Source: Arcicella lustrica (GTDB lineage: Bacteria > Bacteroidota > Bacteroidia > Cytophagales > Spirosomataceae). From it: a stretch of 64,000 nucleotides of DNA. The notes beneath the pieces are model-generated. The model was not told the origin of the DNA. It did no database searches and saw only the letters and a list, made by a program, of their open reading frames with translations. This document shows, piece after piece, positions 54,109 through 63,079 of this stretch (the first letter of the stretch is position 1; the number at the start of each line of letters is the position of its first letter). The stretch covers positions 62,001 to 126,000 of the forward strand of contig NZ_JAYGIM010000004.1 of assembly GCF_034930985.1 (NCBI RefSeq), given 5' to 3'. The translations under genes were made by a program, and so were the position numbers.

Positions 54109-55278
54109 ATGAAAATCGGAATTGTTTGTTATCCTACTTACGGAGGTAGTGGTGTTGTAGCCACAGAATTAGGTAAGGCACTTGCAAAAGCAGGTCATGA
54201 AGTACATTTTATCACCTATTCACAACCTTCAAGGTTAGACTTTTTTAACGAAAATATCTATTATCATGAAGTAAGTGTTTCTAGCTATCCACTTTTCCAA
54301 TACTTACCTTACGAGTCGGCTTTGGCAAGTAAAATTGTTGATGTAGTTATCAACGAAAGGCTTGATTTATTACACGTTCATTATGCCATTCCTCATGCTT
54401 CTGCGGCTTATTTAGCAAAGCAAATTCTAAAATCAAAAGGTATTCATATTCCATTTATTACTACGTTGCATGGAACAGACATTACTTTGGTAGGCAAAGA
54501 CCCATCTTTTGAACCAGTCGTTACTTTCTCGATTAACGAATCTGACGGCGTTACGGCAGTGTCAGAAAGTCTGAAAAACGATACTTATGATGAATTTGAA
54601 ATTGTAAGTAAAATAGAAGTAATTCCAAATTTCATTGATTTAGAACGTTTCAAAAAACTTCGTAAAGATCATTTCAAAATAGCAATTTGCCCTAATGGCG
54701 AAAAACTATTGATGCACACTTCTAACTTTAGAAAAGTAAAAAGAATTGAAGATGTTGTCCATGTTTTTCATAAAGTAAATCAAAAAATTCCTTCAAAATT
54801 ACTCTTGGTTGGCGATGGACCAGAACGTACTTCAATAGAAATGCTTTGTAGAGAATTGGGCGTTCAGCAAGATGTAAGATTTTTAGGTAAACTTGATGTG
54901 ATAGAAGAAGTACTTTCTTTGGCAGATTTGTTTTTGCTGACTTCTGAAAAAGAAAGTTTCGGCTTGGCAGCTTTAGAAGCAATGGCTTGTGAAGTACCAA
55001 TTATTTCTTCGGACGCTGGTGGATTGCCAGAAGTAAATGTGCATGGCGTAACGGGTTATGTTTCTAAAATTGGCGATACCGACGATATGGCAAAAAATGC
55101 CATTTCAATTTTGGAAGATGATGAAGTACTCGCTCGTTTCAAACATAATGCGCATGAAAGAGCTAAAGAGTTTGACATCGCCAATATTTTACCCCTTTAC
55201 GAACGTTATTATGAAGAAGTAACTGCCAAAAGTTGGAAATTCCCACCACAACCTTGTGCAGTCGATAGTTTAAATTAA
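54109..55278 (+). CDS. bshA: bacillithiol synthesis glycosyltransferase BshA
   Basis: The 389-residue GT4 glycosyltransferase has the BshA opening MKIGIVCYPTYGGSGVVATELGKALAK, HVHYAIPHASAAYLA, TTLHGTDITLVGKDPSF, and the nucleotide-sugar-binding segment KESFGLAALEAMACEVPIISSDAGGLPEV. It joins N-acetylglucosamine from UDP-GlcNAc to L-malate, the first step of bacillithiol. bshB and bshC are outside the window. It is followed after 7 bp by the NDH-2 gene, probably on one mRNA. Confidence 0.94.
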   Translation: MKIGIVCYPTYGGSGVVATELGKALAKAGHEVHFITYSQPSRLDFFNENIYYHEVSVSSYPLFQYLPYESALASKIVDVVINERLDLLHVHYAIPHASAAYLAKQILKSKGIHIPFITTLHGTDITLVGKDPSFEPVVTFSINESDGVTAVSESLKNDTYDEFEIVSKIEVIPNFIDLERFKKLRKDHFKIAICPNGEKLLMHTSNFRKVKRIEDVVHVFHKVNQKIPSKLLLVGDGPERTSIEMLCRELGVQQDVRFLGKLDVIEEVLSLADLFLLTSEKESFGLAALEAMACEVPIISSDAGGLPEVNVHGVTGYVSKIGDTDDMAKNAISILEDDEVLARFKHNAHERAKEFDIANILPLYERYYEEVTAKSWKFPPQPCAVDSLN

Positions 55279-55285
55279 TAATAAT

Positions 55286-56578
55286 ATGCCCCTAAACATA
55301 CAAGTAAGTAATCGTAAAAGAGTTGTCATTATTGGTGCTGGTTTTGGAGGGTTGAAACTTGCTCAAGAATTAGCAGGAAGTGCTGACTTTGAAGTTGTTT
55401 TGATTGATAAAAATAATTATCATCAATTTCAACCACTATTCTACCAAGTAGCCACCGCAGGACTTGAACCTTCGGCGATTTCTTTTCCGCTTCGATTGGC
55501 TTTTCATCACTATGAAAATGTGTATGTAAGGGTGGCGACTGTCACAAAAATTATTCCTGAACAAAATCTTATTGAAACCAATATTGGTGAACTCTCTTTC
55601 GATTATCTGGTAATTGCAATTGGGGCTGACACCAATTTTTTTGGCAATAAAAATATTGAAGATAATGCCCTTCCGATGAAATCTGTCGGCGAAGCACTTG
55701 GACTTAGAAATAGATTACTAGAGAATTTTGAAAAAGCCTTACTTGCCGACCAAGAAGAAGATAAAATTGGTTTGATGAATGTAGTGGTAGTTGGCGGTGG
55801 CCCAACTGGTGTAGAAGTATCGGGTACTTTGGCAGAAATGAAAAGAATGGTGTTGCCTAAAGATTATCCAGAACTAGATTTTGATTTAATGCAGGTTCAC
55901 ATCATAGAATCTGGCGGAGAATTATTAGGACCAATGTCCCTAAATGCACAAATCAAATCAAAAGAATATTTAGAGCAATTAGGCGTAATAGTTCATCTAA
56001 ATACCAGAGTAACAGATTTTGATGGAAAGCATGTTTATTTTAACAATGGTACAACCATTAGAACCAATAATTTAGTATGGGCTGCTGGAGTGAAAGCCAA
56101 TGTGATAGAAGGAATAAAACCAGAAATCATGGTTCGTGGCGGGCGCTTAAAAGTAAACAGACAAAACCTTGTAGAAGGATACGAAAATATCTTTGCAGTA
56201 GGCGATGTGGCTTATATGACAGAGGATAAATTTCCGAATGGTCATCCACAAGTAGCACAACCCGCTATTCAACAAGGGAATTTATTAGCTAGTAATTTAA
56301 AAAACATGCTAAAAGGAAACGCCGTTGAAGATTTTTATTATAAAGATTTGGGCTCTATGGCAACTATTGGTAGAAACAAAGCTGTAGTAGATTTACCATT
56401 TTGGCATTTTCAAGGATTCTTTGCTTGGCTTACTTGGATGTTTGTTCACCTTATTGCTATTGTGGGTGTAAAAAACAAAGTGTTAATATTTATCAACTGG
56501 TTGTGGAATTATATTACTTACGACCAGTCATTAAGGTTAATCATCAAAGCTAAATCTCCTAAAAACAATCAAACTTAG
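55286..56578 (+). CDS. ndh: type II NADH:quinone oxidoreductase
   Basis: The 430-residue protein has an FAD-binding Rossmann motif (GAGFGGLKLAQELAG, residues 17-31), a second NADH-binding one (VVGGGPTGVEVSGTLAEMKR), NYHQFQPLFYQVATAGLEPSAI, and the FAD-binding segment IFAVGDVAYM, with C-terminal hydrophobic helices (FFAWLTWMFVHLIAIVGVKNK) for membrane attachment. It passes electrons from NADH to quinone without proton pumping. It lies 7 bp after bshA; whether that pairing has a redox meaning is speculative. Confidence 0.95.
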   Translation: MPLNIQVSNRKRVVIIGAGFGGLKLAQELAGSADFEVVLIDKNNYHQFQPLFYQVATAGLEPSAISFPLRLAFHHYENVYVRVATVTKIIPEQNLIETNIGELSFDYLVIAIGADTNFFGNKNIEDNALPMKSVGEALGLRNRLLENFEKALLADQEEDKIGLMNVVVVGGGPTGVEVSGTLAEMKRMVLPKDYPELDFDLMQVHIIESGGELLGPMSLNAQIKSKEYLEQLGVIVHLNTRVTDFDGKHVYFNNGTTIRTNNLVWAAGVKANVIEGIKPEIMVRGGRLKVNRQNLVEGYENIFAVGDVAYMTEDKFPNGHPQVAQPAIQQGNLLASNLKNMLKGNAVEDFYYKDLGSMATIGRNKAVVDLPFWHFQGFFAWLTWMFVHLIAIVGVKNKVLIFINWLWNYITYDQSLRLIIKAKSPKNNQT

Positions 56579-56657
56579 CGAACTGACTATTAATCACATA
56601 AACAAATTATCATCAAATAACATGACAAACGGTATTTTATTGTAAATAAATCTTCAG

Positions 56658-56665
56658 TATCTTTG
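56658..56665 (+). promoter_or_regulatory. -7 box TATCTTTG of the fatty acid hydroxylase gene
   Basis: Full TAnnTTTG match about 95 bp upstream of the start at 56760. A TTT/TTG region lies near -33 but spacing is not ideal. Confidence 0.55.
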
Positions 56666-56759
56666 TCGTTATAATTCAACAAATTGATAGGTATTAAGCT
56701 CTTTATATAAAATTAGTACAATTTATACGCTAACTCTCCTACTTATCTGAAATAGTATT

Positions 56760-57410
56760 ATGGAAGCGAAAAACACAAAAATAAGACCTAAAAATAGTGG
56801 CTCTAAACAATTATTCGATAATCCAATTTTAGAGAAACTATCACACACACACATTGCCATTCCTGTTAGTATGTTTTTCGTTGCAGGTTTTGTGCTTGGA
56901 TATTATGCTTTTACTCATACCGAATTAGCCAACTGGGCAATCGGTATGCTATTCATAGTTGGTGCAATTACATTTACTTTTATTGAATATTGGGTTCATA
57001 GAAGTGTGTATCATATCGAACCAACCACTGAAGCAAGAGCAAAATTCCAATACATCGCTCACGGGGTACATCACGAATATCCAAAAGATAAAACTCGTTT
57101 AGCAATGCCTCCGATTGTCGCTGTAATTGTGGCTATCACTTTGTTTTCAGTCTTTTTTGTATTGATGGGCGAAGCCGCTTATGCTTTTTTCCCTGGTTTT
57201 ATTTGGGGTTATGCAGCTTACTTATTAGTACATTATTCTGTTCATGCTTATGCGCCACCAAAGAATTTCATGAAGCAATTGTGGATTAACCACGCTGTGC
57301 ATCATTATAAAGATGGAAATGCTGTTTTTGGTGTTTCTTCACCAATCTGGGATTATGTTTTTGGAACAATGGCAACGATGGACAAATCGAAAGTTTCTGA
57401 GAATTTATAA
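56760..57410 (+). CDS. sterol desaturase/fatty acid hydroxylase family membrane protein
   Basis: The 216-residue protein has four predicted membrane helices and the histidine clusters of the di-iron hydroxylase family: WVHRSVYH (about 80), HGVHHEYPKDK (about 102), HYSVHAY (about 164) and NHAVHHYKD (about 185). It likely hydroxylates fatty acids or sphingolipid-type chains, as expected where sphingolipids are made. Its exact substrate is unknown. It is followed at once by a terminator and has its own promoter. Confidence 0.87.
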   Translation: MEAKNTKIRPKNSGSKQLFDNPILEKLSHTHIAIPVSMFFVAGFVLGYYAFTHTELANWAIGMLFIVGAITFTFIEYWVHRSVYHIEPTTEARAKFQYIAHGVHHEYPKDKTRLAMPPIVAVIVAITLFSVFFVLMGEAAYAFFPGFIWGYAAYLLVHYSVHAYAPPKNFMKQLWINHAVHHYKDGNAVFGVSSPIWDYVFGTMATMDKSKVSENL

Positions 57411-57431
57411 GAAATATTTATTTAGCAATAG

Positions 57432-57466
57432 CTCCGCAAGAAATACAGTATCTTGCGGAGTTTTTT
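57432..57466 (+). terminator. intrinsic terminator of the fatty acid hydroxylase gene
   Basis: CTCCGCAAGA at 57432-57441 pairs perfectly with TCTTGCGGAG at 57451-57460, followed by TTTTTT. Confidence 0.88.
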
Positions 57467-57470
57467 ATTT

Positions 57471-57478
57471 TATCTTTG
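57471..57478 (+). promoter_or_regulatory. -7 box TATCTTTG of the two-component operon
   Basis: Full TAnnTTTG match directly after the preceding terminator, 25 bp upstream of the response regulator start. The -33 part would lie within the terminator hairpin. Confidence 0.5.
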
Positions 57479-57503
57479 AACCTAAATTCATTCGCCAAAT
57501 CTC

Positions 57504-58187
57504 ATGAAAATATTACTGATAGAAGACGAACCTAAAACACTTCAATCGCTTCGACAAGGACTGGAGGAAAATGGTTTTGAAGTTGATATTGCTTATGACG
57601 GCGTCATTGGTAAACATCTTGCTCGAAAAAATCAATATCAAATCATCGTTACCGACATCATCATGCCGGGTATCAATGGACTTGAACTTTGTAAACAATT
57701 GCGTGAAGAAGGTGTTACTACGCCAATTTTGATGCTTACTGCTATGGGAAGTATCCAAGAAAAACTGATGGGTTTTGATGCTGGTGCAGATGATTACTTG
57801 GTAAAACCTTTTGATTTCTTGGAATTGTTGGCTCGTATTAAAGTATTGAGTAAGAGAAACCTAATTCCTCTTCCAAACAATAGTAATATTCTGAGCTATA
57901 GTAATCTTGAAATGAATCTGGATGCACACCTAGTAACCAGAGGAGGCAATAAGATTGATTTAACTGCTCGTGAATTCGCTCTTTTAGAATATCTTTTGCG
58001 CAATCAAGGAAAAGTAATTTCAAAAGCTGATATTGCTGAAAAAGTATGGGATAGTCGTTTTGAAATGGGCACTAATGTCATCGAAGTTTTTATGACGATG
58101 CTTCGTAAGAAAGTTGATAAAAATTATGATACTAAATTGATTCATACCCAATACGGCGTTGGCTACGTTTTGAAGGTTGAAGAGTAA
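57504..58187 (+). CDS. OmpR-family response regulator
   Basis: The 227-residue protein has a receiver domain (1-118; Asp8/Glu7, phospho-acceptor Asp51 in VTDIIMPG, Lys in VKPFDF) and a C-terminal winged helix of the OmpR/PhoB type (about 130-225; LTAREFALLEYLLRNQGKVISKADIAEKVWD). It regulates transcription when phosphorylated by the kinase encoded 34 bp downstream on the same strand. Gene order regulator-kinase is that of typical OmpR operons. Targets unknown. Confidence 0.95.
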   Translation: MKILLIEDEPKTLQSLRQGLEENGFEVDIAYDGVIGKHLARKNQYQIIVTDIIMPGINGLELCKQLREEGVTTPILMLTAMGSIQEKLMGFDAGADDYLVKPFDFLELLARIKVLSKRNLIPLPNNSNILSYSNLEMNLDAHLVTRGGNKIDLTAREFALLEYLLRNQGKVISKADIAEKVWDSRFEMGTNVIEVFMTMLRKKVDKNYDTKLIHTQYGVGYVLKVEE

Positions 58188-58221
58188 TTCAAGTTAAATC
58201 AAAAAAACGATTCTATAAATC

Positions 58222-59595
58222 ATGCAAATTCGGGCAAAACTTACTTTACAATTTACACTTCTGGTGTCTGTAATTGTTTTGACAATTTTTATTGTTATTT
58301 ATGGTTTACGTTATAATTACGTCAAAGAAGAATTTTATAATCGTCTTACACAAAAAGCTTCTACTTCTGCCAAATTATTGGTTACTATCAACGAAGTAAA
58401 TTATAAATTACTCAAGAAAATCAACCAAACGAACAAGGATGTTCTTTATCGTGAAAACCTTATTATTTACGATTACGAAAACCTAAAAGTATATTCAAGT
58501 AATGATACGAGTGGGTTTAAGATTTCTTCGGAAATGCTTAACCAAGTTAGAAAAGAACGAGTTTCAAGATTTACACAAGGTGATTTTAAAATTGTGGGAA
58601 TCCTTTATCGTGACCGTTTCAATCGAGTTGTAACCATTGCTGGCGCAGTAGATTTATCAGGGGAACGAGATTTAAAAAATCTTCAAAACACCATGTTTGG
58701 TTTGTTTTTTATTGTGATTGCTGTCGTAGCAGTAACGGGTTGGTATTTCTCTGTTCGTGCTTTGTCGCCTATTTCTGAAGTAATCAAACAAGTAAAAACC
58801 ATTTATCCACAAAACGTTAATCAACGGCTTACCATCCAAAATCCTAAAGATGAAATTGGGCAACTTACCGCTACTTTCAACGAACTTTTAGAAAGAATCG
58901 GAGAAGTATTTCGTTTGCAAAACCTATTTGTTTCGAATGTTTCTCATGAAATGAAAAACCCTTTGATGAAAATCGGTTCACAAATAGATGTTACTTTATT
59001 GAAAAGCAGAAGTGAAGAACAATATTTGGCAACTTTGCAGTCTGTTAGACAAGATATTCGTGAACTTGGTCAGCTTTCAAATACTTTGTTAGAATTAGCC
59101 AAAGTAAGTGATTTGAACCATAGTTTGATGTACGATGAAGTTCGCCTCGATGAAATTATCTGGGAAGCTGGCGATTTACTTTTGCAAGCCGAAAAGGATT
59201 ATCAAGTACAAGTAAACTTTACCAGTGAAATCGATGAAGATTCAGAATTGGTGATTCAAGGCAATGCTCAATTATTGAAAACAGCTTTTGTAAACTTGAT
59301 GGAAAATGGCTGTAAATTCTCTGAAAACCATACAGTGAAAGTAAGTATTCGTTTCTTGGAAAAACAAATTGAAGTACAATTTGAAAACAAAGGTGCAATG
59401 GCACAAAAAGAAATTGCCTTAGTTTTCGAACCTTTCTACAGAAGCCAAAATACGGCGAGTATCAAAGGTTATGGTGTGGGTTTATCTTTAGTAAATCGAA
59501 TTGTGAAACTTCATGGAGGAAGTATCAATGCACATTGTTCTGATAATTCTACTTTTTTCACTTTACTCCTTCCTTATTCTGTGGGAATTAAATAA
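58222..59595 (+). CDS. membrane sensor histidine kinase, partner of the OmpR-type regulator
   Basis: The 457-residue protein has two membrane helices (about 9-28 and 158-178) flanking a periplasmic sensor of about 125 residues, a HAMP domain (about 179-232), HisKA with phospho-acceptor His242 (VSNVSHEMKNPLMKIGSQID) and a HATPase domain (LMENGCKFSENHTVKV N-box, GYGVGLSLVNRIV). The H-box is HEMKNPL rather than the common HELRTPL. The D-box (G1) reads FENKGAMAQKE and lacks a plain DxGxG motif, while the G2 box is intact, so kinase activity is likely but should be checked. Its 3' end overlaps folK by 22 bp on the opposite strand. Confidence 0.92.
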   Translation: MQIRAKLTLQFTLLVSVIVLTIFIVIYGLRYNYVKEEFYNRLTQKASTSAKLLVTINEVNYKLLKKINQTNKDVLYRENLIIYDYENLKVYSSNDTSGFKISSEMLNQVRKERVSRFTQGDFKIVGILYRDRFNRVVTIAGAVDLSGERDLKNLQNTMFGLFFIVIAVVAVTGWYFSVRALSPISEVIKQVKTIYPQNVNQRLTIQNPKDEIGQLTATFNELLERIGEVFRLQNLFVSNVSHEMKNPLMKIGSQIDVTLLKSRSEEQYLATLQSVRQDIRELGQLSNTLLELAKVSDLNHSLMYDEVRLDEIIWEAGDLLLQAEKDYQVQVNFTSEIDEDSELVIQGNAQLLKTAFVNLMENGCKFSENHTVKVSIRFLEKQIEVQFENKGAMAQKEIALVFEPFYRSQNTASIKGYGVGLSLVNRIVKLHGGSINAHCSDNSTFFTLLLPYSVGIK

Positions 59596-60083
59596 GGTTT
59601 TACTTCGCCAACATCTGGACAAGCATCATATAATGCTTGAATACTTTTGTGAAGTACTGGATGTATAAAATCTGCTGCAATTTCTTCTAATGGCACTAAT
59701 ACAAAGTTTCTGTCTTGCATTAAAGGATGTGGAAGAGTAAGTGTATTTTCTTCGATTATTTGATTTCCATGAAAAATAATATCAATATCAATTAGCCTTG
59801 CTCCCCATTTTTCGATACGCACTCTCCCCAACATTTCTTCAATCATTTGTGCTTGTAACAACAATTCTTTTGAACTTAATGTTGTTTCGACAGCAAGGGC
59901 TAAGTTTAAATAATTAGGTTGGTTTTCCACACCCCAAGGTGCAGTTTCATAGAATTTTGAACGTTTGGTAATCAACCCAATCTTAATGGCTGTTAATTGA
60001 ATGGCATTTTCCAGAATTTCGGCTCTGTTTCCCAAATTTGACCCTAAAAGTAAGTAAGTCGTTTGGAGATTTAGCTTTTGCAT
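59574..60083 (-). CDS. folK: 2-amino-4-hydroxy-6-hydroxymethyldihydropteridine pyrophosphokinase
   Basis: The 169-residue protein shows HPPK motifs: TYLLLGSNLGNRAEILENAI, YETAPWGVENQPNYLNLALAVET, and GRVRIEKWGARLIDIDIIFHG with the metal-binding aspartates, then LPHPLMQDRNFVLVPLEEIA. It pyrophosphorylates hydroxymethyl dihydropterin for folate. Its 3' end overlaps the histidine kinase 3' end by 22 bp; the overlap is convergent. No other folate genes are close. Confidence 0.96.
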   Translation of the reverse strand: MQKLNLQTTYLLLGSNLGNRAEILENAIQLTAIKIGLITKRSKFYETAPWGVENQPNYLNLALAVETTLSSKELLLQAQMIEEMLGRVRIEKWGARLIDIDIIFHGNQIIEENTLTLPHPLMQDRNFVLVPLEEIAADFIHPVLHKSIQALYDACPDVGEVKPYLIPTE

Positions 60084-60224
60084 TGTATTTTTAGTTAAAC
60101 TTCTTTAAAAGCTCCATAGCATATAATCTATATTATTACAGACAGAATCGCTTTTCTTAGTGTATATTCTTGCAAAGATTTATAAATATCGCTTAATTCA
60201 CCAATAATCCTTTAAATACCTACC

Positions 60225-60779
60225 ATGAAAAACATCACAAAGGGCTCTATACTCATTTCCGAACCTTTTCTTAAGGATCCGAATTTCAATCGAAGTGTTG
60301 TACTTATTTGTGAACACGAGACGAACCAAGGCTCTTTTGGATTGATTCTGAACCAAACTTCCAATCTAAATCTGGATGATGTATTGGAAGAAAATATTTA
60401 TCCTGACGTGCCACTTTATGTCGGTGGCCCCGTTCAGCATAATACTTTGCACTATGTGCATCGCCGTCCTGATATTATCGACGGGGGAATCACCTTGATG
60501 GATGGTGTTACTTGGGGTGGAAATTTCCAACAAGTAAAAAGCCTCCTCAATAATGGAGTATTATCGCCTAAAGATATTCGTTGCTTTATTGGTTATTCGG
60601 GTTGGGAAGAAGACCAACTTGATAATGAACTCAAAAAAGATTCTTGGATAGTTTCAAGTACAACTTCTGATGTTATTTTTGATACGCCTCCAGAAAATTT
60701 TTGGAGAACAATTCTTAAAGAAATGGGTGGCTCGTTCAAAGTATTAGCTAATTATCCAAGCGACCCAAGCTTGAATTAA
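60225..60779 (+). CDS. YqgE/AlgH family protein
   Basis: The 184-residue protein has the YqgE/AlgH (DUF179) signature: KGSILISEPFLKDPNFNRSVVLICEHETNQGSFGLILNQ, PLYVGGPVQHNTLHYVHRRPD, RCFIGYSGWEEDQLDNEL and W-S-T-D-VIFDTP. The family occurs widely; its function is unsettled (an old link to alginate regulation in Pseudomonas does not hold as a general role). It is followed by a small membrane protein gene with the start one base after its stop, so the two are cotranscribed. Confidence 0.9.
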   Translation: MKNITKGSILISEPFLKDPNFNRSVVLICEHETNQGSFGLILNQTSNLNLDDVLEENIYPDVPLYVGGPVQHNTLHYVHRRPDIIDGGITLMDGVTWGGNFQQVKSLLNNGVLSPKDIRCFIGYSGWEEDQLDNELKKDSWIVSSTTSDVIFDTPPENFWRTILKEMGGSFKVLANYPSDPSLN

Positions 60780-60780
60780 A

Positions 60781-61248
60781 ATGTCTGACAACAATAATAT
60801 TCCTCATATTTCAATCATTAATACTCGTCCCTCCGACCAACATTTATTACTCTTGGGCGGTTTAGGGACGTTTTTATATGTTATCTATTTCTTGATTAGA
60901 ACAGAATACATATCAAGCGCTATTTGTTTATTCACTAGCATTTTTTTGATTTATCAGTATTTAGAAAAAATCAAGGTGAAGGCTAAACTCATTATTAGTC
61001 AAGATGGCATACAAGTGGTTGGACAACCTTTTGTTTCTTGGGCATTTGTTCATGGATTACAGATTCGTCCAGAAGTAAAGGGAAATAATTATTCCGAAAC
61101 CTTGGTTTTTACCAATAATGGAAGAATTCAAGAAATTCCTATTCAACAATTGGATATTACTGCATGGCAATTAGAACAGTTACTTGAAATGTATCAGGAA
61201 CGATTTAGGAAAGAAAGTCTTATCGAGGATAATGAACCTTTGCCATAA
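60781..61248 (+). CDS. small membrane protein of unknown function, PH-like
   Basis: The 155-residue protein has two closely spaced membrane helices (about 24-40 and 45-62) and a C-terminal soluble part (KLIISQDGIQVVGQPFVSWAFVHGLQI, QIRPEVKGNNYSETLVFTNNGRIQEIPIQQLD) that looks like the beta-rich bacterial PH/YdbT-type domain seen in many small membrane proteins. No enzymatic motif. It begins one base after the AlgH-like gene stop. Function unknown. Confidence 0.7.
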   Translation: MSDNNNIPHISIINTRPSDQHLLLLGGLGTFLYVIYFLIRTEYISSAICLFTSIFLIYQYLEKIKVKAKLIISQDGIQVVGQPFVSWAFVHGLQIRPEVKGNNYSETLVFTNNGRIQEIPIQQLDITAWQLEQLLEMYQERFRKESLIEDNEPLP

Positions 61249-61303
61249 TCAAATCTCCTTCATCAAGTATGCTTTCTTTCAGGACTTTTTCAAGCTTTTC
61301 CCT

Positions 61304-61311
61304 TATCTTTG
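61304..61311 (+). promoter_or_regulatory. -7 box TATCTTTG of aroA
   Basis: Full TAnnTTTG match, 79 bp upstream of the aroA TTG start. A CGGGA/TCCCG hairpin (about 61350-61367) lies in the leader. Confidence 0.5.
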
Positions 61312-61389
61312 TATTCTTTAAATCCCAAAAACGAATCAGAGAAGTATATCGGGAGTGTTTTTTCCCGAAAATAAATCCGAAATCACACA

Positions 61390-62625
61390 TTGAAAAAGCT
61401 ATTCCTTCCCAAAGTACAGAAATCTTTCCAAACGGAAATACCATTGCCTTCTTCTAAATCAGAATCTAATCGTGCTTTGATTATCAATGCCTTGGCAAAG
61501 GGAAAAGATAATTTATCGAACCTTGCTGAAGCTCGTGATACTCAAACGATGATGCGTTTGTTAGCTTCTGATGATGCCATCGCTGATGTGATTGATGCTG
61601 GAACTACCATGCGTTTCTTGACTGCTTATTTCTCGGTAACGGGTCAGCAAAAAACAATGACGGGTACTCCAAGAATGTGCGAGCGTCCGATTGGTATTTT
61701 GGTAGATGCACTTCGTTCTTTGGGTGCTGATATTGACTACATCAATAAAGAAGGTTATCCGCCTTTGAAATTGAATGGTTTTAATTTCTCTGGAAATAAA
61801 AATTTATCTATCAGAGGTGATGTTTCTTCACAATACATTTCTGCCATCTTAATGATTGCACCTTTATTGCCAGAAGGAGTGATTTTAACCATTACTGGTG
61901 ATTTAGGCTCAAAGCCATATATCGAAATGACGATTCAACAAATGAAGAGTTTTGGTATTACGCTTACTCCTGACTGGGAAAATATGACAATTACTGTGCC
62001 TGCACAGCAATATGAAGTAATTCCTTATGCTATTGAATCAGATTGGTCGGGAGCGAGCTATTGGTTTTCGATGGTTGCACTTTCTGAATTTGAAGATGCT
62101 GAATTAGAATTATTAGGCTTAAAAGAAAATTCATTACAAGGTGATTCTGTGATTACTGACATCATGAGTCATTTAGGTGTGAAATCTGAATATACTGGTC
62201 GTGGCTTTAAATTGACGAAAATCCCTGCGGAAGCTTCTTTGGCTTGGGATTTTACCAATTGTCCAGACTTAGCTCAAACAGTTTGCGTTGTTGCGACGGC
62301 TAAAAACATTCCACTTACATTAACAGGCGTGGAATCTTTAAAAGTAAAAGAAACCGACCGTATCTATGCTTTACAAACTGAACTAGCAAAAATTGGTGGA
62401 AGTTTAGTCGAAACAGAAAAAAACCATAAATATTTGTTAACTGCAAGCGGAGAAGCGATTAAAGCAGATACGGCTATTCATACTTATGATGACCACCGCA
62501 TGGCAATGGCTTTTGCTCCTTTAGCTTTGGTTTCAGACATTACGATTGAAGAACCAGATGTAGTGGTGAAATCATATCCTTCGTTTTGGAAACATATTGC
62601 CAAGATTGTTGATATTGAAGCATAA
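61390..62625 (+). CDS. aroA: 3-phosphoshikimate 1-carboxyvinyltransferase (EPSP synthase)
   Basis: The 411-residue protein has the N-terminal substrate segment PSSKSESNRALIINALAKG, DAGTTMRFLTAYFSV, GTPRMCERPIGILVDALRSLGADI, SSQYISAILMIAPLL, and the C-terminal KVKETDRIYAL and TYDDHRMAMAFAPLAL. It joins PEP to shikimate-3-phosphate in chorismate synthesis. The start is TTG at 61390: an in-frame stop lies at 61372-61374 and no ATG exists before the conserved N-terminus. The terminator that follows has a 10-bp stem. Confidence 0.97.
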   Translation: MKKLFLPKVQKSFQTEIPLPSSKSESNRALIINALAKGKDNLSNLAEARDTQTMMRLLASDDAIADVIDAGTTMRFLTAYFSVTGQQKTMTGTPRMCERPIGILVDALRSLGADIDYINKEGYPPLKLNGFNFSGNKNLSIRGDVSSQYISAILMIAPLLPEGVILTITGDLGSKPYIEMTIQQMKSFGITLTPDWENMTITVPAQQYEVIPYAIESDWSGASYWFSMVALSEFEDAELELLGLKENSLQGDSVITDIMSHLGVKSEYTGRGFKLTKIPAEASLAWDFTNCPDLAQTVCVVATAKNIPLTLTGVESLKVKETDRIYALQTELAKIGGSLVETEKNHKYLLTASGEAIKADTAIHTYDDHRMAMAFAPLALVSDITIEEPDVVVKSYPSFWKHIAKIVDIEA

Positions 62626-62672
62626 TCAACCATTTTGTTGAATAACCAACAATAGCTTGTGAATAACATTTT

Positions 62673-62714
62673 AACAGATGACATGAATTTAATTCAAGTC
62701 ATCTGTTATTTTTT
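62673..62714 (+). terminator. intrinsic terminator of aroA
   Basis: AACAGATGAC at 62673-62682 pairs with GTCATCTGTT at 62698-62707, with inner TGAAT/ATTCA pairs, followed by T-rich sequence. Confidence 0.85.
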
Positions 62715-62793
62715 TATCCATATACTACATTTTAAAATACCTATCCCCTATTTGTAATGAGTGATTAAGGAATTTTTTGGCTTACGGTTGAAG

Positions 62794-62919
62794 TAGTTTT
62801 TCAAGGGTGAAAATGTTTTTTTCTACCCTATAAAATAATTTTTCAAGGGTGAAAATATTTATTTCTACCCTACAAAATAGTTTTTCAAGGGTGAAAAATA
62901 TGGTTTCTAGCCATAGAAG
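62794..62919. repeat. 42-bp tandem repeat (2 x 21 bp), three copies
   Basis: Copies start at 62794, 62836 and 62878; the first half-unit is TAGTTTTTCAAGGGTGAAA-type, the second TTTCTACCCTA-type, with AGGGT and ACCCT forming an inverted pair within each copy. On the minus strand the frame ending at 62782 reads a 14-residue unit (IFTLEKL, FYRVEKN) three times, but there is no start codon. The period equals that of the array at 40878-41150 and the T4/GGG/A3 spacing is similar. A hairpin GTTTTATC/GATAAAAC follows at 62926-62944. Confidence 0.85.
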
Positions 62920-63019
62920 AAGAGTGTTTTATCAATGATAAAACATCATTGATTGATGACAAATCAATACTTACAGAATTGAAAATTAAGCAATTAGGAT
63001 AAATCCCAGCAATAGGCAC

Positions 63020-63053
63020 AAAAAAAATAGTGCAGGTTTTGCCTGCACTATTT
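63020..63053 (-). terminator. intrinsic terminator of the DUF6580-like gene
   Basis: AAATAGTGCAGG at 63025-63036 pairs with its perfect complement at 63042-63053, with a T-run on the minus strand. Confidence 0.85.
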
Positions 63054-63079
63054 CTGATATAATTGATTTCTTAAATCTC

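Larger units (their letters stand above)
62626..63079. other. 454-bp gap between aroA and the DUF6580-like gene
   Basis: Both flanking genes converge here. It holds the aroA terminator, the 42-bp repeat, small hairpins and the terminator of the minus-strand gene. A credible coding gene with a start codon was not found. Confidence 0.7.

Noticed and set aside
62794..62919. CRISPR array or integron attC sites
   Set aside because: Three copies adjoin with no spacer; no integrase nearby.
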